DNA of 64,000 nt from Seonamhaeicola algicola (GCF_007997385.1 NZ_VOSC01000019.1:618067-682066), one strand, 5' to 3'. Shown: positions 26,886 to 36,738, counted from the first letter of the stretch. The notes: a model not told the origin generated them from the letters alone. Numbers and translations: made by a program.

Positions 26886-26893
26886 TATCTTTG
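26886..26893 (+). promoter_or_regulatory. -7 box for secA
   Basis: TATCTTTG matches TAnnTTTG, 70 bp before the secA ATG. No good -33 element was found at the expected distance. Confidence 0.45.
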
Positions 26894-26962
26894 AGAGCAC
26901 ATTAAAATACATTATACATTACAAACTACAGGGTAAAACCTTAGTAAATATAAATACATACT

Positions 26963-29900
26963 ATGAGTTTTTTAAATTCTGTCTTGAAAGTATTTGTAGG
27001 AGACAAATCAAAACAAGACGTTAAGGCTATTAAGCCAATTGTTGAAAAAATAAAATCTTTTGAGTCTGCTTTAGAAGCGTTATCACATAACGAATTACGA
27101 AATAAAACCGTTGAATTTAAAGCCAAAATTGCCGAGGCTTGTAAAGATTTAAACAACCAAATAGCAAAACTTACCGAAGAAGCCGAAAGTACCGAAGATA
27201 TTGATAAACGCGAAGATATTTATCTAGAAATAGACAAAATACATGACGATGTTTACACTAAAACCGAAGCTGTTTTAGAAGAAATTTTACCTGAAGCCTT
27301 TGCTGTTGTAAAAGAAACAGCAAAACGCTTTGTTAACAATACAAGCATTACCGTTAATGCCACTACTTTTGATCGTGAATTATCAGGCATTAAAGATTAC
27401 GTTACACTTGATGGCGATAACGCTACTTGGGCTAATTCATGGGATGCTGCAGGAAAACCAATTACTTGGGACATGATTCATTATGATGTACAATTAATTG
27501 GAGGTATAGCCATGCACCAAGGCAAAATTGCCGAAATGCAAACTGGTGAAGGTAAAACACTTGTTGCAACACTACCTGTTTATTTAAATGCCTTAGCAGG
27601 CAAAGGTGTGCACCTTGTAACGGTTAACGATTATCTTGCAAAACGTGATAGTGCGTGGATGGCGCCCATTTTTGAGTTTCACGGCTTAAGTGTAGATTGT
27701 ATAGATTACCATCAACCAAACTCTGATGCCCGAAGAAAAGCCTACAATGCCGATATTACTTACGGAACAAACAACGAATTTGGATTTGATTACCTGCGCG
27801 ATAACATGGCGCACGCACCAGAAGATTTAGTTCAACGCCCACACCACTACGCCATTGTTGATGAGGTTGACTCCGTTTTAATTGATGATGCCCGTACACC
27901 TTTAATTATTTCTGGCCCTATACCAAAAGGAGATCACCATGAATTTAACGAGCTAAAACCAAAAGTAGATAACATTGTAGGTGTACAACGTAAATATTTA
28001 ACAGGTGTTTTAGCCGAAGCCAAAAAGCTTATTACCTCTGGTGATACCAAAGAAGGTGGTTTTCAATTATTACGCGTATACCGTGGTATGCCAAAAAACA
28101 AAGCACTTATTAAATTTTTAAGTGAAGAAGGCATAAAACAGCTACTACAAAAAACTGAAAACTTTTACATGCAAGACAACAACCGCGAAATGCACAAGGT
28201 TGATGCAGAATTGTACTATGTAATTGATGAAAAAAATAATCAAGTTGAATTAACCGATAAAGGTGTTGAGTTTATTTCTGGTAAAGAAGATCCTAACTTT
28301 TTTATTATGCCAGAAATAGGTATGGAAATTGCAAAAATTGAAAGCCAAGGCTTATCATCTGAAGAAGAAGCTAATTTAAAAGAAGATTTATACAAAGAAT
28401 TTGGCGTAAAATCTGAACGCATTCACACACTAAACCAATTACTAAAAGCATACGCTTTGTTTGAAAAAGACACCCAATATGTGGTAATGGATAACAAAGT
28501 AATGATTGTAGATGAGCAAACGGGGCGTATCATGGATGGGCGTCGTTATTCTGATGGTTTACATCAGGCAATTGAAGCTAAAGAAAACGTTAAAATTGAA
28601 GACGCCACACAAACATTTGCTACAGTAACACTTCAAAATTACTTCAGAATGTACCGCAAATTATCAGGTATGACAGGTACAGCTGTTACTGAAGCTGGCG
28701 AATTTTGGGAGATTTACAAACTAGATGTTGTTGAAATTCCTACAAACAAACCCATAGCACGTGATGATCGTGAAGATTTAGTTTATAAAACAAAGCGCGA
28801 AAAATACAATGCCGTTATTGATGAAGTAACCCAATTATCAAAAGCAGGACGCCCTGTATTAATTGGTACAACCTCGGTTGAAATATCTGAGTTACTTGGT
28901 AAAATGCTTAGTATTCGTAAAATTCCGCACAACGTATTAAACGCAAAACAACACAAAAAAGAAGCTGAAATTGTTGATCAAGCAGGCAGAAGCGGGCAAG
29001 TAACTATTGCTACAAATATGGCGGGTCGTGGTACCGATATTAAATTAAGCGACGAAGTTAAAAAAGCGGGTGGTTTAGCAATTGTTGGTACAGAGCGCCA
29101 TGATTCCCGAAGAGTAGACCGCCAATTACGTGGTCGTGCCGGACGTCAAGGAGATGTTGGTAGCTCACAATTCTATGTATCATTAGAAGATAATTTAATG
29201 CGTCTTTTTGGTAGCGAACGTATAGCCAAAATGATGGATAGAATGGGCTTAAAAGAAGGCGAAGTTATTCAACATTCAATGATATCAAAATCTATTGAAC
29301 GTGCTCAGAAAAAAGTAGAAGAAAATAACTTTGGCGTACGTAAGCGCTTATTAGAGTATGATGATGTTATGAATGCACAACGTGAGGTTGTTTACAAACG
29401 CCGTAAACATGCCTTACATGGTGAACGCCTTCGTGTTGATTTAGCAAACATGATTTTTGATACCTCTGAAGGTATTGCACAAACAAACAAAACTGCTAAT
29501 GACTATAAAAACTTTGAATTTGAATTGATTAGATATTTCTCAATGAGTTCTCCAATTTCTGAAACTGAATTTGGTAAACTTTCAGAGCAAGATATCACTT
29601 CAAAAATATATAAAGCTGCTTTTGATCATTATCGTGAAAAAATGGAACGCAATGCCGAAATTGCTTTCCCTGTTATTCAAAATGTATATGAAAATCAGCG
29701 CGATAAATACAAGCGTATTGTTGTACCATTTACCGATGGTGTTAAAAGTTTAAATGTTGTTACAGATCTTGAAAAAGCTTACCAAACAAATGGTAAACAA
29801 CTAATTACAGATTTTGAAAAAAATATTACACTTGCCATAATTGATGATGCTTGGAAAACGCATTTACGTAAAATGGATGAGTTAAAACAATCTGTTCAAT

Positions 29901-30313
29901 TAGCTGTACATGAGCAAAAAGATCCGCTTTTAATTTATAAATTTGAAGCTTTTGAATTGTTTAAAGATATGATTGACCAAGTAAATAAAGATGTTATTTC
30001 ATTTTTATTTAAAGGTGAATTACCCCAAGAAACACAAGATAATATACAAGAAGCCAGAGCAAGAAAACAAGAAAAAGTACAAACTACTAAAGAAGAAATA
30101 CCAAACCTTGATGAACGTTCTGCTCAAAATAGGGCTGCTAGCAATACACAACAGCAACAAATTGTTGAAACCATTGTACGTGATAAACCAAAAATTGGAC
30201 GTAACGACCGTGTTACCATAAAAAATGTAATGAATGGTGAAAATAAAACTGTAAAATTTAAACAAGCAGAACCTTTATTAGCTAAAGGCGAATGGGTTAT
30301 TGTTGAAGATTAA
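26963..30313 (+). CDS. secA: Preprotein translocase ATPase SecA
   Basis: A 1116-residue motor protein that drives proteins through SecYEG. Walker A MQTGEGKTL lies at about residues 192-200, the DEAD-like IVDEVDSVLIDDARTPL near 297-313, and the second ATPase half shows TNMAGRGTDIKL and RQLRGRAGRQGD. Length is greater than the 900 residues of E. coli SecA, with inserts in the preprotein cross-linking region; this is usual for Bacteroidota. The tail (QARARKQEK-like, glutamine-rich, then a basic and acidic end, KGEWVIVED) has no Cys-rich zinc motif. A terminator follows. Confidence 0.97.
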   Translation: MSFLNSVLKVFVGDKSKQDVKAIKPIVEKIKSFESALEALSHNELRNKTVEFKAKIAEACKDLNNQIAKLTEEAESTEDIDKREDIYLEIDKIHDDVYTKTEAVLEEILPEAFAVVKETAKRFVNNTSITVNATTFDRELSGIKDYVTLDGDNATWANSWDAAGKPITWDMIHYDVQLIGGIAMHQGKIAEMQTGEGKTLVATLPVYLNALAGKGVHLVTVNDYLAKRDSAWMAPIFEFHGLSVDCIDYHQPNSDARRKAYNADITYGTNNEFGFDYLRDNMAHAPEDLVQRPHHYAIVDEVDSVLIDDARTPLIISGPIPKGDHHEFNELKPKVDNIVGVQRKYLTGVLAEAKKLITSGDTKEGGFQLLRVYRGMPKNKALIKFLSEEGIKQLLQKTENFYMQDNNREMHKVDAELYYVIDEKNNQVELTDKGVEFISGKEDPNFFIMPEIGMEIAKIESQGLSSEEEANLKEDLYKEFGVKSERIHTLNQLLKAYALFEKDTQYVVMDNKVMIVDEQTGRIMDGRRYSDGLHQAIEAKENVKIEDATQTFATVTLQNYFRMYRKLSGMTGTAVTEAGEFWEIYKLDVVEIPTNKPIARDDREDLVYKTKREKYNAVIDEVTQLSKAGRPVLIGTTSVEISELLGKMLSIRKIPHNVLNAKQHKKEAEIVDQAGRSGQVTIATNMAGRGTDIKLSDEVKKAGGLAIVGTERHDSRRVDRQLRGRAGRQGDVGSSQFYVSLEDNLMRLFGSERIAKMMDRMGLKEGEVIQHSMISKSIERAQKKVEENNFGVRKRLLEYDDVMNAQREVVYKRRKHALHGERLRVDLANMIFDTSEGIAQTNKTANDYKNFEFELIRYFSMSSPISETEFGKLSEQDITSKIYKAAFDHYREKMERNAEIAFPVIQNVYENQRDKYKRIVVPFTDGVKSLNVVTDLEKAYQTNGKQLITDFEKNITLAIIDDAWKTHLRKMDELKQSVQLAVHEQKDPLLIYKFEAFELFKDMIDQVNKDVISFLFKGELPQETQDNIQEARARKQEKVQTTKEEIPNLDERSAQNRAASNTQQQQIVETIVRDKPKIGRNDRVTIKNVMNGENKTVKFKQAEPLLAKGEWVIVED

Positions 30314-30336
30314 AATATTTTACCTTTAAAAAAAAC

Positions 30337-30366
30337 AAAATCCTGATAATTTTTATCAGGATTTTT
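30337..30366 (+). terminator. Intrinsic terminator after secA
   Basis: AAAATCCTGATA and TATCAGGATTTT form a 12-bp stem with a short T loop, followed by TTCTTTTC. It lies 24 bp after the secA stop. Confidence 0.8.
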
Positions 30367-30425
30367 TCTTTTCTATTTTAGCTCAAAAGTTTCTTTTTTT
30401 TAAGATACCTATAAATTCTATTTTT

Positions 30426-31274
30426 TTGAAACGCAGAAATTTTATAAAGAAAAGTATTTATACCTCTATTGGTATTGGCGCTTTAAGCGGTTTATATGCA
30501 TGGCAACTGGAACCTTATTGGCTTGAGTTTGTTTCTATTAAAATGCCCATTAAAAATTTACCAAACCACCTAGTTGGCAAAACCATAATGCAAATAAGCG
30601 ATGTGCACATTGGCAATCATGTTGATGACAACTACTTAATTAACGCTTTTAAAAAAGCACAAAATTTAAATCCTGATATTGTTGTTTATACAGGCGATTT
30701 TGTCCATTATGACAGCCCTGAACAATTTAAACAACTTCAAAAAGTAATGCAACACGCCGTAAAAGGAAACATGGGCACATTAGGTGTTTTAGGCAATCAT
30801 GATTATGGTGAAGATTGGAAAGAAAGTAATGTAGCCAACACTATTACTGATATTGTAAACGCATGTGGAATTACAATACTTAGAAATGAAACTACCAATA
30901 TTAATGATTTAAATATTATTGGAATTGACGATTTTTGGGGCACTAATTTTCACCCAGAAAAAGCGCTAGCAAATTTTAACATTAATAAGGCAAACTTAGT
31001 TTTATGCCATAACCCTGATGTGTGCGATTTAAATGTGTGGAACAATTACAATAGCTGGATTTTATCTGGTCATACTCATGGTGGGCAAGTAAAACCGCCA
31101 TTTTTAAAACCACCTATTTTACCTGTTAAAAACAAACTATATTCGGCTGGTATTTTTAATTTATCAAACCAAAGAACATTATATATAAATAGAGCTTTAG
31201 GGCATTTATACCAAGTACGTTTAAATGTAAGACCAGAGATTACTTGCTTTCATTTAGAAACTGAAATAGCCTAA
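30426..31274 (+). CDS. Calcineurin-like metallophosphoesterase, membrane-linked
   Basis: A 282-residue protein of the YkuE type. A TTG start gives KRRNFIKKSIYTSIGIG, a basic region and hydrophobic segment that resembles a twin-arginine signal or membrane anchor, so this start is preferred although no strong ribosome site is seen. The metal-binding motifs are all present: QISDVHIGNH, VYTGDFVH, GVLGNHDYGEDW and LSGHTHGGQ. By family it hydrolyses a phosphoester at the outer face of the inner membrane; the substrate, for example a lipid pyrophosphate, is not known. Confidence 0.88.
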   Translation: MKRRNFIKKSIYTSIGIGALSGLYAWQLEPYWLEFVSIKMPIKNLPNHLVGKTIMQISDVHIGNHVDDNYLINAFKKAQNLNPDIVVYTGDFVHYDSPEQFKQLQKVMQHAVKGNMGTLGVLGNHDYGEDWKESNVANTITDIVNACGITILRNETTNINDLNIIGIDDFWGTNFHPEKALANFNINKANLVLCHNPDVCDLNVWNNYNSWILSGHTHGGQVKPPFLKPPILPVKNKLYSAGIFNLSNQRTLYINRALGHLYQVRLNVRPEITCFHLETEIA

Positions 31275-31447
31275 AAATTACATTTTTAATCATTTAAACG
31301 ATTTTTTAATGAGTTATTAAAAAAAAATAATACTAAAAAAGTTTTATTTTGTAATAATTTAAACTAACTTTATAAAAACACCTTTTATATAAGATAACTG
31401 GTTAGTTACTAGTTGACTATATATATTCAATTTAATAAAATAATGTT

Positions 31448-31675
31448 ATGGGTTTATTTAAGATTAAAAAAAACATGGATATTATTGATAGATTATTAAG
31501 AGGTGTTATAGCGCTTGTAATTGTTATTCTATCTATTACCGGTGTTTTAACAGGAACTGCTAGTACAATATTATTAATTTTAGCTGGTGTATTTATACTA
31601 ACTAGCATTACAGGAAATTGCCCTTTGTATGTACTGTTTAAGGTTAATACTTGCAGAGTTAAAACCAAAAACTAA
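31448..31675 (+). CDS. DUF2892 family small membrane protein
   Basis: A 75-residue protein with two hydrophobic segments (about residues 17-33 and 37-52), beginning KKNMDIIDRLLRGVIAL and with the conserved SITGNCPLYVLF and a second cysteine shortly after. This matches the YgaP-like DUF2892 group, often linked with sulfur or cysteine metabolism. It ends 1 bp from the end of the convergent peptidase gene at 31676, so the two transcripts meet with no spacer. Confidence 0.85.
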   Translation: MGLFKIKKNMDIIDRLLRGVIALVIVILSITGVLTGTASTILLILAGVFILTSITGNCPLYVLFKVNTCRVKTKN

Positions 31676-32353
31676 CTAAGTTAACTTTAAAAGAATATTA
31701 GGGTCTGGACAATTTTCCGAATAAAAATTCAAATCCTTTTTTGAACACACTCCAGGGTAATCTCCCAAACAACCTTGTAAATCTTTTATAATTTGAAAGT
31801 GTAAATGTGGTGGGTAATTTCCGTTAACGGTTTCGTCTCCTAAAGTTGCTATTGGTTCACCTTTAACAAATGTTTTTCCAACTTTTAATTGCTGAATTGA
31901 TTGTAAACTTAAATGGCCATAAAGTGTGTGAAAAACTATATTATTAACAGTGTGTTCTAATATAATTGTTGGCCCATAATCGCCAAAATTGATATTATTT
32001 TTAAAACTATGCACTCTACCATCAAGAGGGGCAAAAATGGGTGTATTAGCATCAATCCATAAATCTACACCTAAATGTATATTACGCTCTTGCTCTGGGT
32101 TGCTAAAATGATTACTACGCCTGTAAATTCCGCGTACTTCCTTATAACCACCAAACGCTACTAATGCATTATTTTCTGCTTTAATTTGATTAATAAAATT
32201 CCCTAAATGCTTGGGTGATGATACATCAACTTGTTTTAATGCTTCATTATCTTCAGATAAGTTTAATTTAACGTATTGAGATATTAAAATAGCTTCACTT
32301 AAAACATGTAAAGGCTCTGAACTAATTGAATTTAAAAAAGTATGCAACGCCAT
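31676..32353 (-). CDS. M23-family peptidase (LytM domain)
   Basis: A 225-residue protein with the zinc-binding motif NIHLGVDLW at about residue 95 and the second motif PPHLHFQI near 183, as in LytM-type endopeptidases. No N-terminal signal peptide is seen (MALHTFLNSISSEPLHVL), so it may be cytoplasmic or its role may differ from cell-wall cutting. GNYPPHLHF and the following Cys-containing segment (KDLQGCLGDYPGVCSKKD) are typical of a flavobacterial subfamily. It lies 7 bp after rimO and may be cotranscribed with it. Confidence 0.85.
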   Translation of the reverse strand: MALHTFLNSISSEPLHVLSEAILISQYVKLNLSEDNEALKQVDVSSPKHLGNFINQIKAENNALVAFGGYKEVRGIYRRSNHFSNPEQERNIHLGVDLWIDANTPIFAPLDGRVHSFKNNINFGDYGPTIILEHTVNNIVFHTLYGHLSLQSIQQLKVGKTFVKGEPIATLGDETVNGNYPPHLHFQIIKDLQGCLGDYPGVCSKKDLNFYSENCPDPNILLKLT

Positions 32354-32360
32354 AAAACAA

Positions 32361-33665
32361 TTAATTTACAACATCCGCATACAAATCAAAATCTTCGGCT
32401 TCGGTTATTTTTACAGTGGTGTACTCACCTGTTTTTAAATAAGTTTTTGTGGCATCAATTAAAACTTCGTTATCAACATCGGGTGAATCAAATTCTGTTC
32501 TACCAACAAAATAATTTCCTTCTTTACGGTCAATCACTACTCTAAACTCCTGTCCAATTTTAGCTTGATTCAATTCCCAAGAAATCTGAGATTGAATTTC
32601 CATAATTTCATTGGCACGTTCAATCTTTACATCTTCTGGTACATCATCCTCTAAATTGTAAGCGTGTGTATTTTCTTCGTGAGAATACGTAAAACATCCT
32701 AAACGCTCAAAACGCATTTCTTTTACCCAATCTCTAAGTGTTTCAAAATCTTCTTGAGTTTCTCCAGGATAACCAACAATTAAAGTAGTTCTAATAGTCA
32801 TCTCAGGTACTCTAGCTCTAAAATCTTTAAGTAATTTAGTGGTCTTTTCCTTAGTTGTACCACGACGCATACTTTTTAAAATAGAATCTGAAATATGTTG
32901 TAACGGAATATCTAAATAATTACAAATTTTAGGTTCGCGTTTCATAACATCAAGTACATCCATTGGAAAACCTGTTGGAAATGCATAATGTAGCCTAATC
33001 CACTCAATGCCTTCAACCTTTACCAAGGCTTCAAGTAATTCTGCTAAGTTTCGTTTTTTATATAAATCTAACCCATAATAGGTTAAATCTTGGGCTATAA
33101 GTATCAGCTCTTTAACACCATTTGCAGCTAGTTTTTCAGCTTCAATTACTAAAGCTTCAATAGGTGTACTGCGGTGTTTACCACGCATTATAGGTATAGC
33201 GCAAAAACTACAAGGTCTATCGCAACCTTCGGCTATTTTTAAATAGGCATAATTTTTTGGGGTGGTTGTTAAACGCTCTCCAATGAGTTCGTGTTTATAA
33301 TCGGCTCCTAAGGCTTTTAATAAACCTGGTAACTCAGTGGTACCAAAATATTGATCTACATCCGGAATTTCCTTTTGCAAATCGGGCTTGTAGCGTTCAC
33401 TTAAACAGCCTGTTACAAAAACTTTATCAACAATACCAGCTTCTTTTTTTTGCATAAACTCTAAAATAGTATTTACACTTTCTTCTTTGGCATTATTTAT
33501 AAAACCACAGGTATTTATAACTACAATATTACCTTCTTCTTCATGAACAACATCTTTACCACTGGCTTTAAGTTGCCCCATTAACACCTCACTATCGTAA
33601 ACATTTTTACTACAGCCAAGGGTTACTACATTTATCTTGTTCTTTTTTAATGTTTTTGTACGCAT
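32361..33665 (-). CDS. rimO: Ribosomal protein S12 methylthiotransferase RimO
   Basis: A 434-residue radical SAM enzyme that methylthiolates an aspartate of ribosomal protein S12. The N-terminal UPF0004 part begins NVVTLGCSKNVYDSEVL, with cysteines at CGFIN and VTGCLSERY. The radical SAM cluster motif is GCDRPCSFCAIP at about residue 143-154, followed by GKHRSTP. A C-terminal TRAM domain covers about residues 365-434. The iron-sulfur cysteines are all in place. A strong -7 box lies 20 bp before the start; the M23 peptidase follows after 7 bp. Confidence 0.96.
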   Translation of the reverse strand: MRTKTLKKNKINVVTLGCSKNVYDSEVLMGQLKASGKDVVHEEEGNIVVINTCGFINNAKEESVNTILEFMQKKEAGIVDKVFVTGCLSERYKPDLQKEIPDVDQYFGTTELPGLLKALGADYKHELIGERLTTTPKNYAYLKIAEGCDRPCSFCAIPIMRGKHRSTPIEALVIEAEKLAANGVKELILIAQDLTYYGLDLYKKRNLAELLEALVKVEGIEWIRLHYAFPTGFPMDVLDVMKREPKICNYLDIPLQHISDSILKSMRRGTTKEKTTKLLKDFRARVPEMTIRTTLIVGYPGETQEDFETLRDWVKEMRFERLGCFTYSHEENTHAYNLEDDVPEDVKIERANEIMEIQSQISWELNQAKIGQEFRVVIDRKEGNYFVGRTEFDSPDVDNEVLIDATKTYLKTGEYTTVKITEAEDFDLYADVVN

Positions 33666-33684
33666 ACTATTTTAAATATGGGTG

Positions 33685-33692
33685 CAAAGATA
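33685..33692 (-). promoter_or_regulatory. -7 box for rimO
   Basis: On the minus strand TATCTTTG followed by CACCC. The -7 consensus is fully met; the -33 region is AT-rich without a TTG at 19 bp. Confidence 0.5.
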
Positions 33693-33782
33693 CGGAATGA
33701 TTTAAGATTTATAATTTTAAATTAATTACTATTAAACCTTTAGTATATTTAAGCGTCATAAATATCAATTACCTTTAAAATT

Positions 33783-34862
33783 ATGAAAAACACAACCTAC
33801 ATTTTTCTGCTTTTGGCATTAATATTTTTTAATTGTACTTCGGAAGAAACTACCAGTAATAACAATGTGGTTGATGATTCTATTTACTTTCCCGATGCAA
33901 ACACCACCTCTTGGGAAACACTTCCCATTACTAATTTAGATTGGGATACTACTAAACTCGATGCTTTATTAGCGTTTTTAGAAACCAATGGCACTAAAAG
34001 TTTTATGATACTTTATAACGGAAGAATTGTTGTTGAAACCTACATGAATGGGCATGATAGTAACAAACTTTGGTATTGGGCCAGTGCAGGCAAAACACTT
34101 ACTTCAACACTTTCTGGCATTGCTGAAGATGAAGGTTTAATTGATATAAACCATAAAGTTTCAGATTATTTAGGTAATGGCTGGACCCAAATGCCTATTG
34201 AAAAAGAACAATTAATTACTTGTAAACATTTATTATCTATGAGCTCTGGTTTAGATGATAGTTTAGGTGATAATGTAAACCCAGAAAACCTACAATATAA
34301 AGCTGATGCTGGAACACGATGGGCTTACCATAATGTGTACAAAAAAATGCAAAATGTTTTAGCTGAAGCTAGTGGCACGTCATTTAAAAACTACTTTAAT
34401 ACTAAACTAAGAGACCGAATTGGCATGAGTAGCAAAGGTAACTGGTTAGAGTTAAACGATTTTAATGTGTACTGGAGCAACACACGAAGTATGGCACGGT
34501 TTGGTTTACTTATTTATGCTAAAGGAAAATGGAAAAATGAGCAAATTGTTTCTGAAGCTTTTTTAAATGAAGCCACAAACACTTCGCAAAACATGAACAA
34601 ATCATATGGTTATTTATGGTGGCTAAACGGAAAACAACAGTATTTATTACCTGGAAGTCAATTACAATTTGCAGGCAATTTAGTGCCTAATGCACCTATT
34701 GATATGTTTGCTGCTATGGGAAAAAACGATCAGAAAATTTATATAGTACCAAGCAAAAAACTAGTAATTATAAGAATGGGAGAAGCTGCCGATGATGAAA
34801 CATTTGCGCTTTCTAGTTTTGATAATGACTTATGGGAAAAAATTAATAACGTAATTAAATAA
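33783..34862 (+). CDS. Serine hydrolase, class C beta-lactamase-like lipoprotein
   Basis: A 359-residue lipoprotein. The N-terminus has LLLALIFFNC as its lipobox with Cys at residue 18. The catalytic Ser-x-x-Lys lies at 101-104 (WASAGKTL) and the Tyr-x-Asn at 182-184 (AYHNVYKK). The C-terminal part has PIDMFAAMGKNDQKIYI where most family members have the third motif. Such proteins act as peptidases or esterases and rarely as true beta-lactamases; the role here is not known. It ends at a bidirectional terminator shared with ftsY. Confidence 0.88.
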   Translation: MKNTTYIFLLLALIFFNCTSEETTSNNNVVDDSIYFPDANTTSWETLPITNLDWDTTKLDALLAFLETNGTKSFMILYNGRIVVETYMNGHDSNKLWYWASAGKTLTSTLSGIAEDEGLIDINHKVSDYLGNGWTQMPIEKEQLITCKHLLSMSSGLDDSLGDNVNPENLQYKADAGTRWAYHNVYKKMQNVLAEASGTSFKNYFNTKLRDRIGMSSKGNWLELNDFNVYWSNTRSMARFGLLIYAKGKWKNEQIVSEAFLNEATNTSQNMNKSYGYLWWLNGKQQYLLPGSQLQFAGNLVPNAPIDMFAAMGKNDQKIYIVPSKKLVIIRMGEAADDETFALSSFDNDLWEKINNVIK

Positions 34863-34870
34863 TTAAAAAA

Positions 34871-34890
34871 ATTCCCGCTTTTGCGGGAAT
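34871..34890. terminator. Bidirectional terminator between serine hydrolase gene and ftsY
   Basis: ATTCCCGC and GCGGGAAT form an 8-bp GC-rich stem. A-rich sequence on the left and T-rich on the right would serve both convergent genes. Confidence 0.85.
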
Positions 34891-34897
34891 TTAAGTT

Positions 34898-35851
34898 TTA
34901 TTTAAAAAATGAATCTACAAATTCAAATTTATTAAACACCTGTAAATCATCAATACCTTCGCCTACACCAATGTACTTTACAGGAATTTTAAACTGATCT
35001 GAAATACCAATAACTACGCCTCCTTTAGCGGTACCATCTAATTTTGTAACTGCTAATGATGTTACCTCTGTAGCTGCTGTAAATTGTTTAGCTTGCTCAA
35101 AAGCATTTTGCCCTGTAGAACCATCTAAAACCAAAAGTACATCGTTTGGTGTATCTTCAACCACTTTTTGCATAACGCGTTTTACTTTAGTTAATTCATT
35201 CATTAAATTAACCTTATTATGCAGTCTGCCTGCGGTATCAACAATAACCACATCAGCATCTTGTGTAACTGCGCTTTGTAACGTATCAAAAGCAACCGAG
35301 GCAGGATCACTACCCATATTTTGTTTTACAATTGGTACATCTACTCTATCTGCCCAAACTTGTAACTGATCTATTGCTGCTGCCCTAAACGTATCGGCTG
35401 CACCTAAAACAACTTTTAAACCTTGCTTTTTAAATTGATGTGCCAACTTACCAATGGTTGTTGTTTTACCAACACCATTAACCCCAACCACCATAATTAC
35501 GTATGGTTTTTTTTCTTTTGGAATAGTAAATTCAGTTTCTTCACCTATGTTAGTTTCACTTAATAAACTAGCTATTTCTTCTCTTAAAATAGTATTAAGC
35601 TCATCGGTACCAAGATATTTATCTTTAGCTACACGTGCTTCTATACGTTCAATAATTTTTAACGTGGTGTTTACACCAACATCACTACTTACAAGTACTT
35701 CTTCTAAATTATCTAAAACCTCATCATCTACTTTAGATTTTCCTGCTACAGCTTTACTTAATTTACCAAAAAAACTGGATTTAGATTTTTCTAGACCTTT
35801 ATCTAATGTTTCCTTTTTTTCAGAAGAAAATATTTTTTTAAAAAAACTCAT
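34898..35851 (-). CDS. ftsY: Signal recognition particle receptor FtsY
   Basis: A 317-residue SRP-type GTPase: GVNGVGKTTTIGKLA (P-loop), DTFRAAAIDQL, VDTAGRLHNK and the base-specific TKLDGTAKGG. It lacks the long acidic A domain of E. coli FtsY; the N domain (about residues 10-80) begins almost at once. It docks ribosome-SRP complexes at the membrane with Ffh. The L28/L33/DUF4295 cluster is upstream in the same direction, but a strong terminator lies between (36079-36109). Confidence 0.96.
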   Translation of the reverse strand: MSFFKKIFSSEKKETLDKGLEKSKSSFFGKLSKAVAGKSKVDDEVLDNLEEVLVSSDVGVNTTLKIIERIEARVAKDKYLGTDELNTILREEIASLLSETNIGEETEFTIPKEKKPYVIMVVGVNGVGKTTTIGKLAHQFKKQGLKVVLGAADTFRAAAIDQLQVWADRVDVPIVKQNMGSDPASVAFDTLQSAVTQDADVVIVDTAGRLHNKVNLMNELTKVKRVMQKVVEDTPNDVLLVLDGSTGQNAFEQAKQFTAATEVTSLAVTKLDGTAKGGVVIGISDQFKIPVKYIGVGEGIDDLQVFNKFEFVDSFFK

Positions 35852-36078
35852 TCTTTTGAATGTTTATGTGTTTGTTGTTTGCTTGTTTACTTAATAGCTA
35901 AACATTGCTTGTGCACTATTGCATTTATTTGCTATAACAAATATTTAGCCACTATTTTTTTCTGCCATAATAACAGAACATTTCTTTTTAATAATATACT
36001 TTTTAAAGAAATGTAAAATGAAAAACTACGTTTAAAACAGGTTTCTAGTAATTTAACACGCCAAATATAAACATAAAA

Positions 36079-36109
36079 AAACTGCTTTCTTACTAAAAGA
36101 AAGCAGTTT
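36079..36109 (-). terminator. Intrinsic terminator of the rpmB operon
   Basis: AAACTGCTTTCT and AGAAAGCAGTTT stem with a 7-nt loop, followed on the minus strand by a run of T (plus-strand A at 36075-36080). It lies 24 bp after the DUF4295 stop. Confidence 0.85.
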
Positions 36110-36132
36110 AATATTTTGATAAGAAAGGCTTA

Positions 36133-36285
36133 CTAATTTTTACTCAAAAAATCATTAACTTCTTCTGGAGACATAATAGCCTCAACAAAAGTATAAGCGC
36201 CTGTTTTAGGTGACTTTACCATTTTAATGGCTTTAGTTAACCTTTTAGATCCTGTTTGTAACGATGCTACTGCTTTTTTTGCCAT
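36133..36285 (-). CDS. DUF4295 family small basic protein
   Basis: A 50-residue basic protein read from the ATG at 36285: MAKKAVASLQTGSKRLTKAI, then SPKTGAYTFVEAIMSPEEV and a short tail. It is the DUF4295 protein found in Bacteroidota next to ribosomal proteins L28 and L33. Its position and charge suggest a ribosome-associated protein, but to my knowledge no function has been demonstrated. It lies 7 bp after rpmG and is the last gene of the operon. Confidence 0.9.
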   Translation of the reverse strand: MAKKAVASLQTGSKRLTKAIKMVKSPKTGAYTFVEAIMSPEEVNDFLSKN

Positions 36286-36292
36286 GACTTAA

Positions 36293-36475
36293 TTATTTTA
36301 TCTCTTTATGAACTGTCATACGCTTAAGGATAGGATTGAATTTTTTTAATTCCATTCTATCAGGCGTATTTTTTTTATTTTTTGTAGTAATGTATCTAGA
36401 AGTTCCTGGTTGACCAGAAGCTTTGTGCTCTGTACATTCTAAAATTACTTGTATTCTGTTGCCTTTCTTTGCCAT
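36293..36475 (-). CDS. rpmG: 50S ribosomal protein L33
   Basis: A 60-residue basic protein starting [20 protein letters not shown], then [20 protein letters not shown] and [14 protein letters not shown], the conserved L33 sequence. Only one cysteine is present (residue 14), so the zinc-binding Cys pairs of the other L33 form are absent; this is the Cys-minus type. It lies between rpmB and the DUF4295 gene in one operon. Confidence 0.95.
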   Translation of the reverse strand: MAKKGNRIQVILECTEHKASGQPGTSRYITTKNKKNTPDRMELKKFNPILKRMTVHKEIK

Positions 36476-36501
36476 TTCTTAATACTTTTTAAACGCAGCT
36501 A

Positions 36502-36738
36502 TTATTTTAAAAACCCTTTAGATTTAGCTTCTTTAATTGCTGCAGATATACCTATTTTGTTAATAGTTTTTAAAGCAGACGTAGAAACCTTTAAAGTTAC
36601 CCACTTATCTTCTTCTGGAATATAAAAACGTTTTTTAACTAAGTTAGCATTGAATCTGCGCTTAGTTCTATTTAACGCGTGTGATACGTTGTTTCCAACC
36701 ATTGCTTTCTTCCCGGTAAGTTCACAAACTCTTGACAT
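36502..36738 (-). CDS. rpmB: 50S ribosomal protein L28
   Basis: A 78-residue basic protein starting MSRVCELTGKKAMVGNNVSH, followed by KRRFNANLVKKRFY and the C-terminal LKTINKIGISAAIKEAKSKG, typical of L28. It is the first gene of the rpmB-rpmG-DUF4295 operon, with a good promoter 43-73 bp upstream. Confidence 0.96.
   Translation of the reverse strand: MSRVCELTGKKAMVGNNVSHALNRTKRRFNANLVKKRFYIPEEDKWVTLKVSTSALKTINKIGISAAIKEAKSKGFLK

Noticed and set aside
33783..34862. A true antibiotic beta-lactamase
   Set aside because: The protein is a lipoprotein of the broad class C-like serine hydrolase group, and the third active-site motif is not of the usual form; most such proteins are not beta-lactamases.
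35454..35894. A 146-codon plus-strand open frame opposite ftsY
   Set aside because: Antisense of conserved GTPase motifs; Ser/Ile/Leu-rich product with no start signal.
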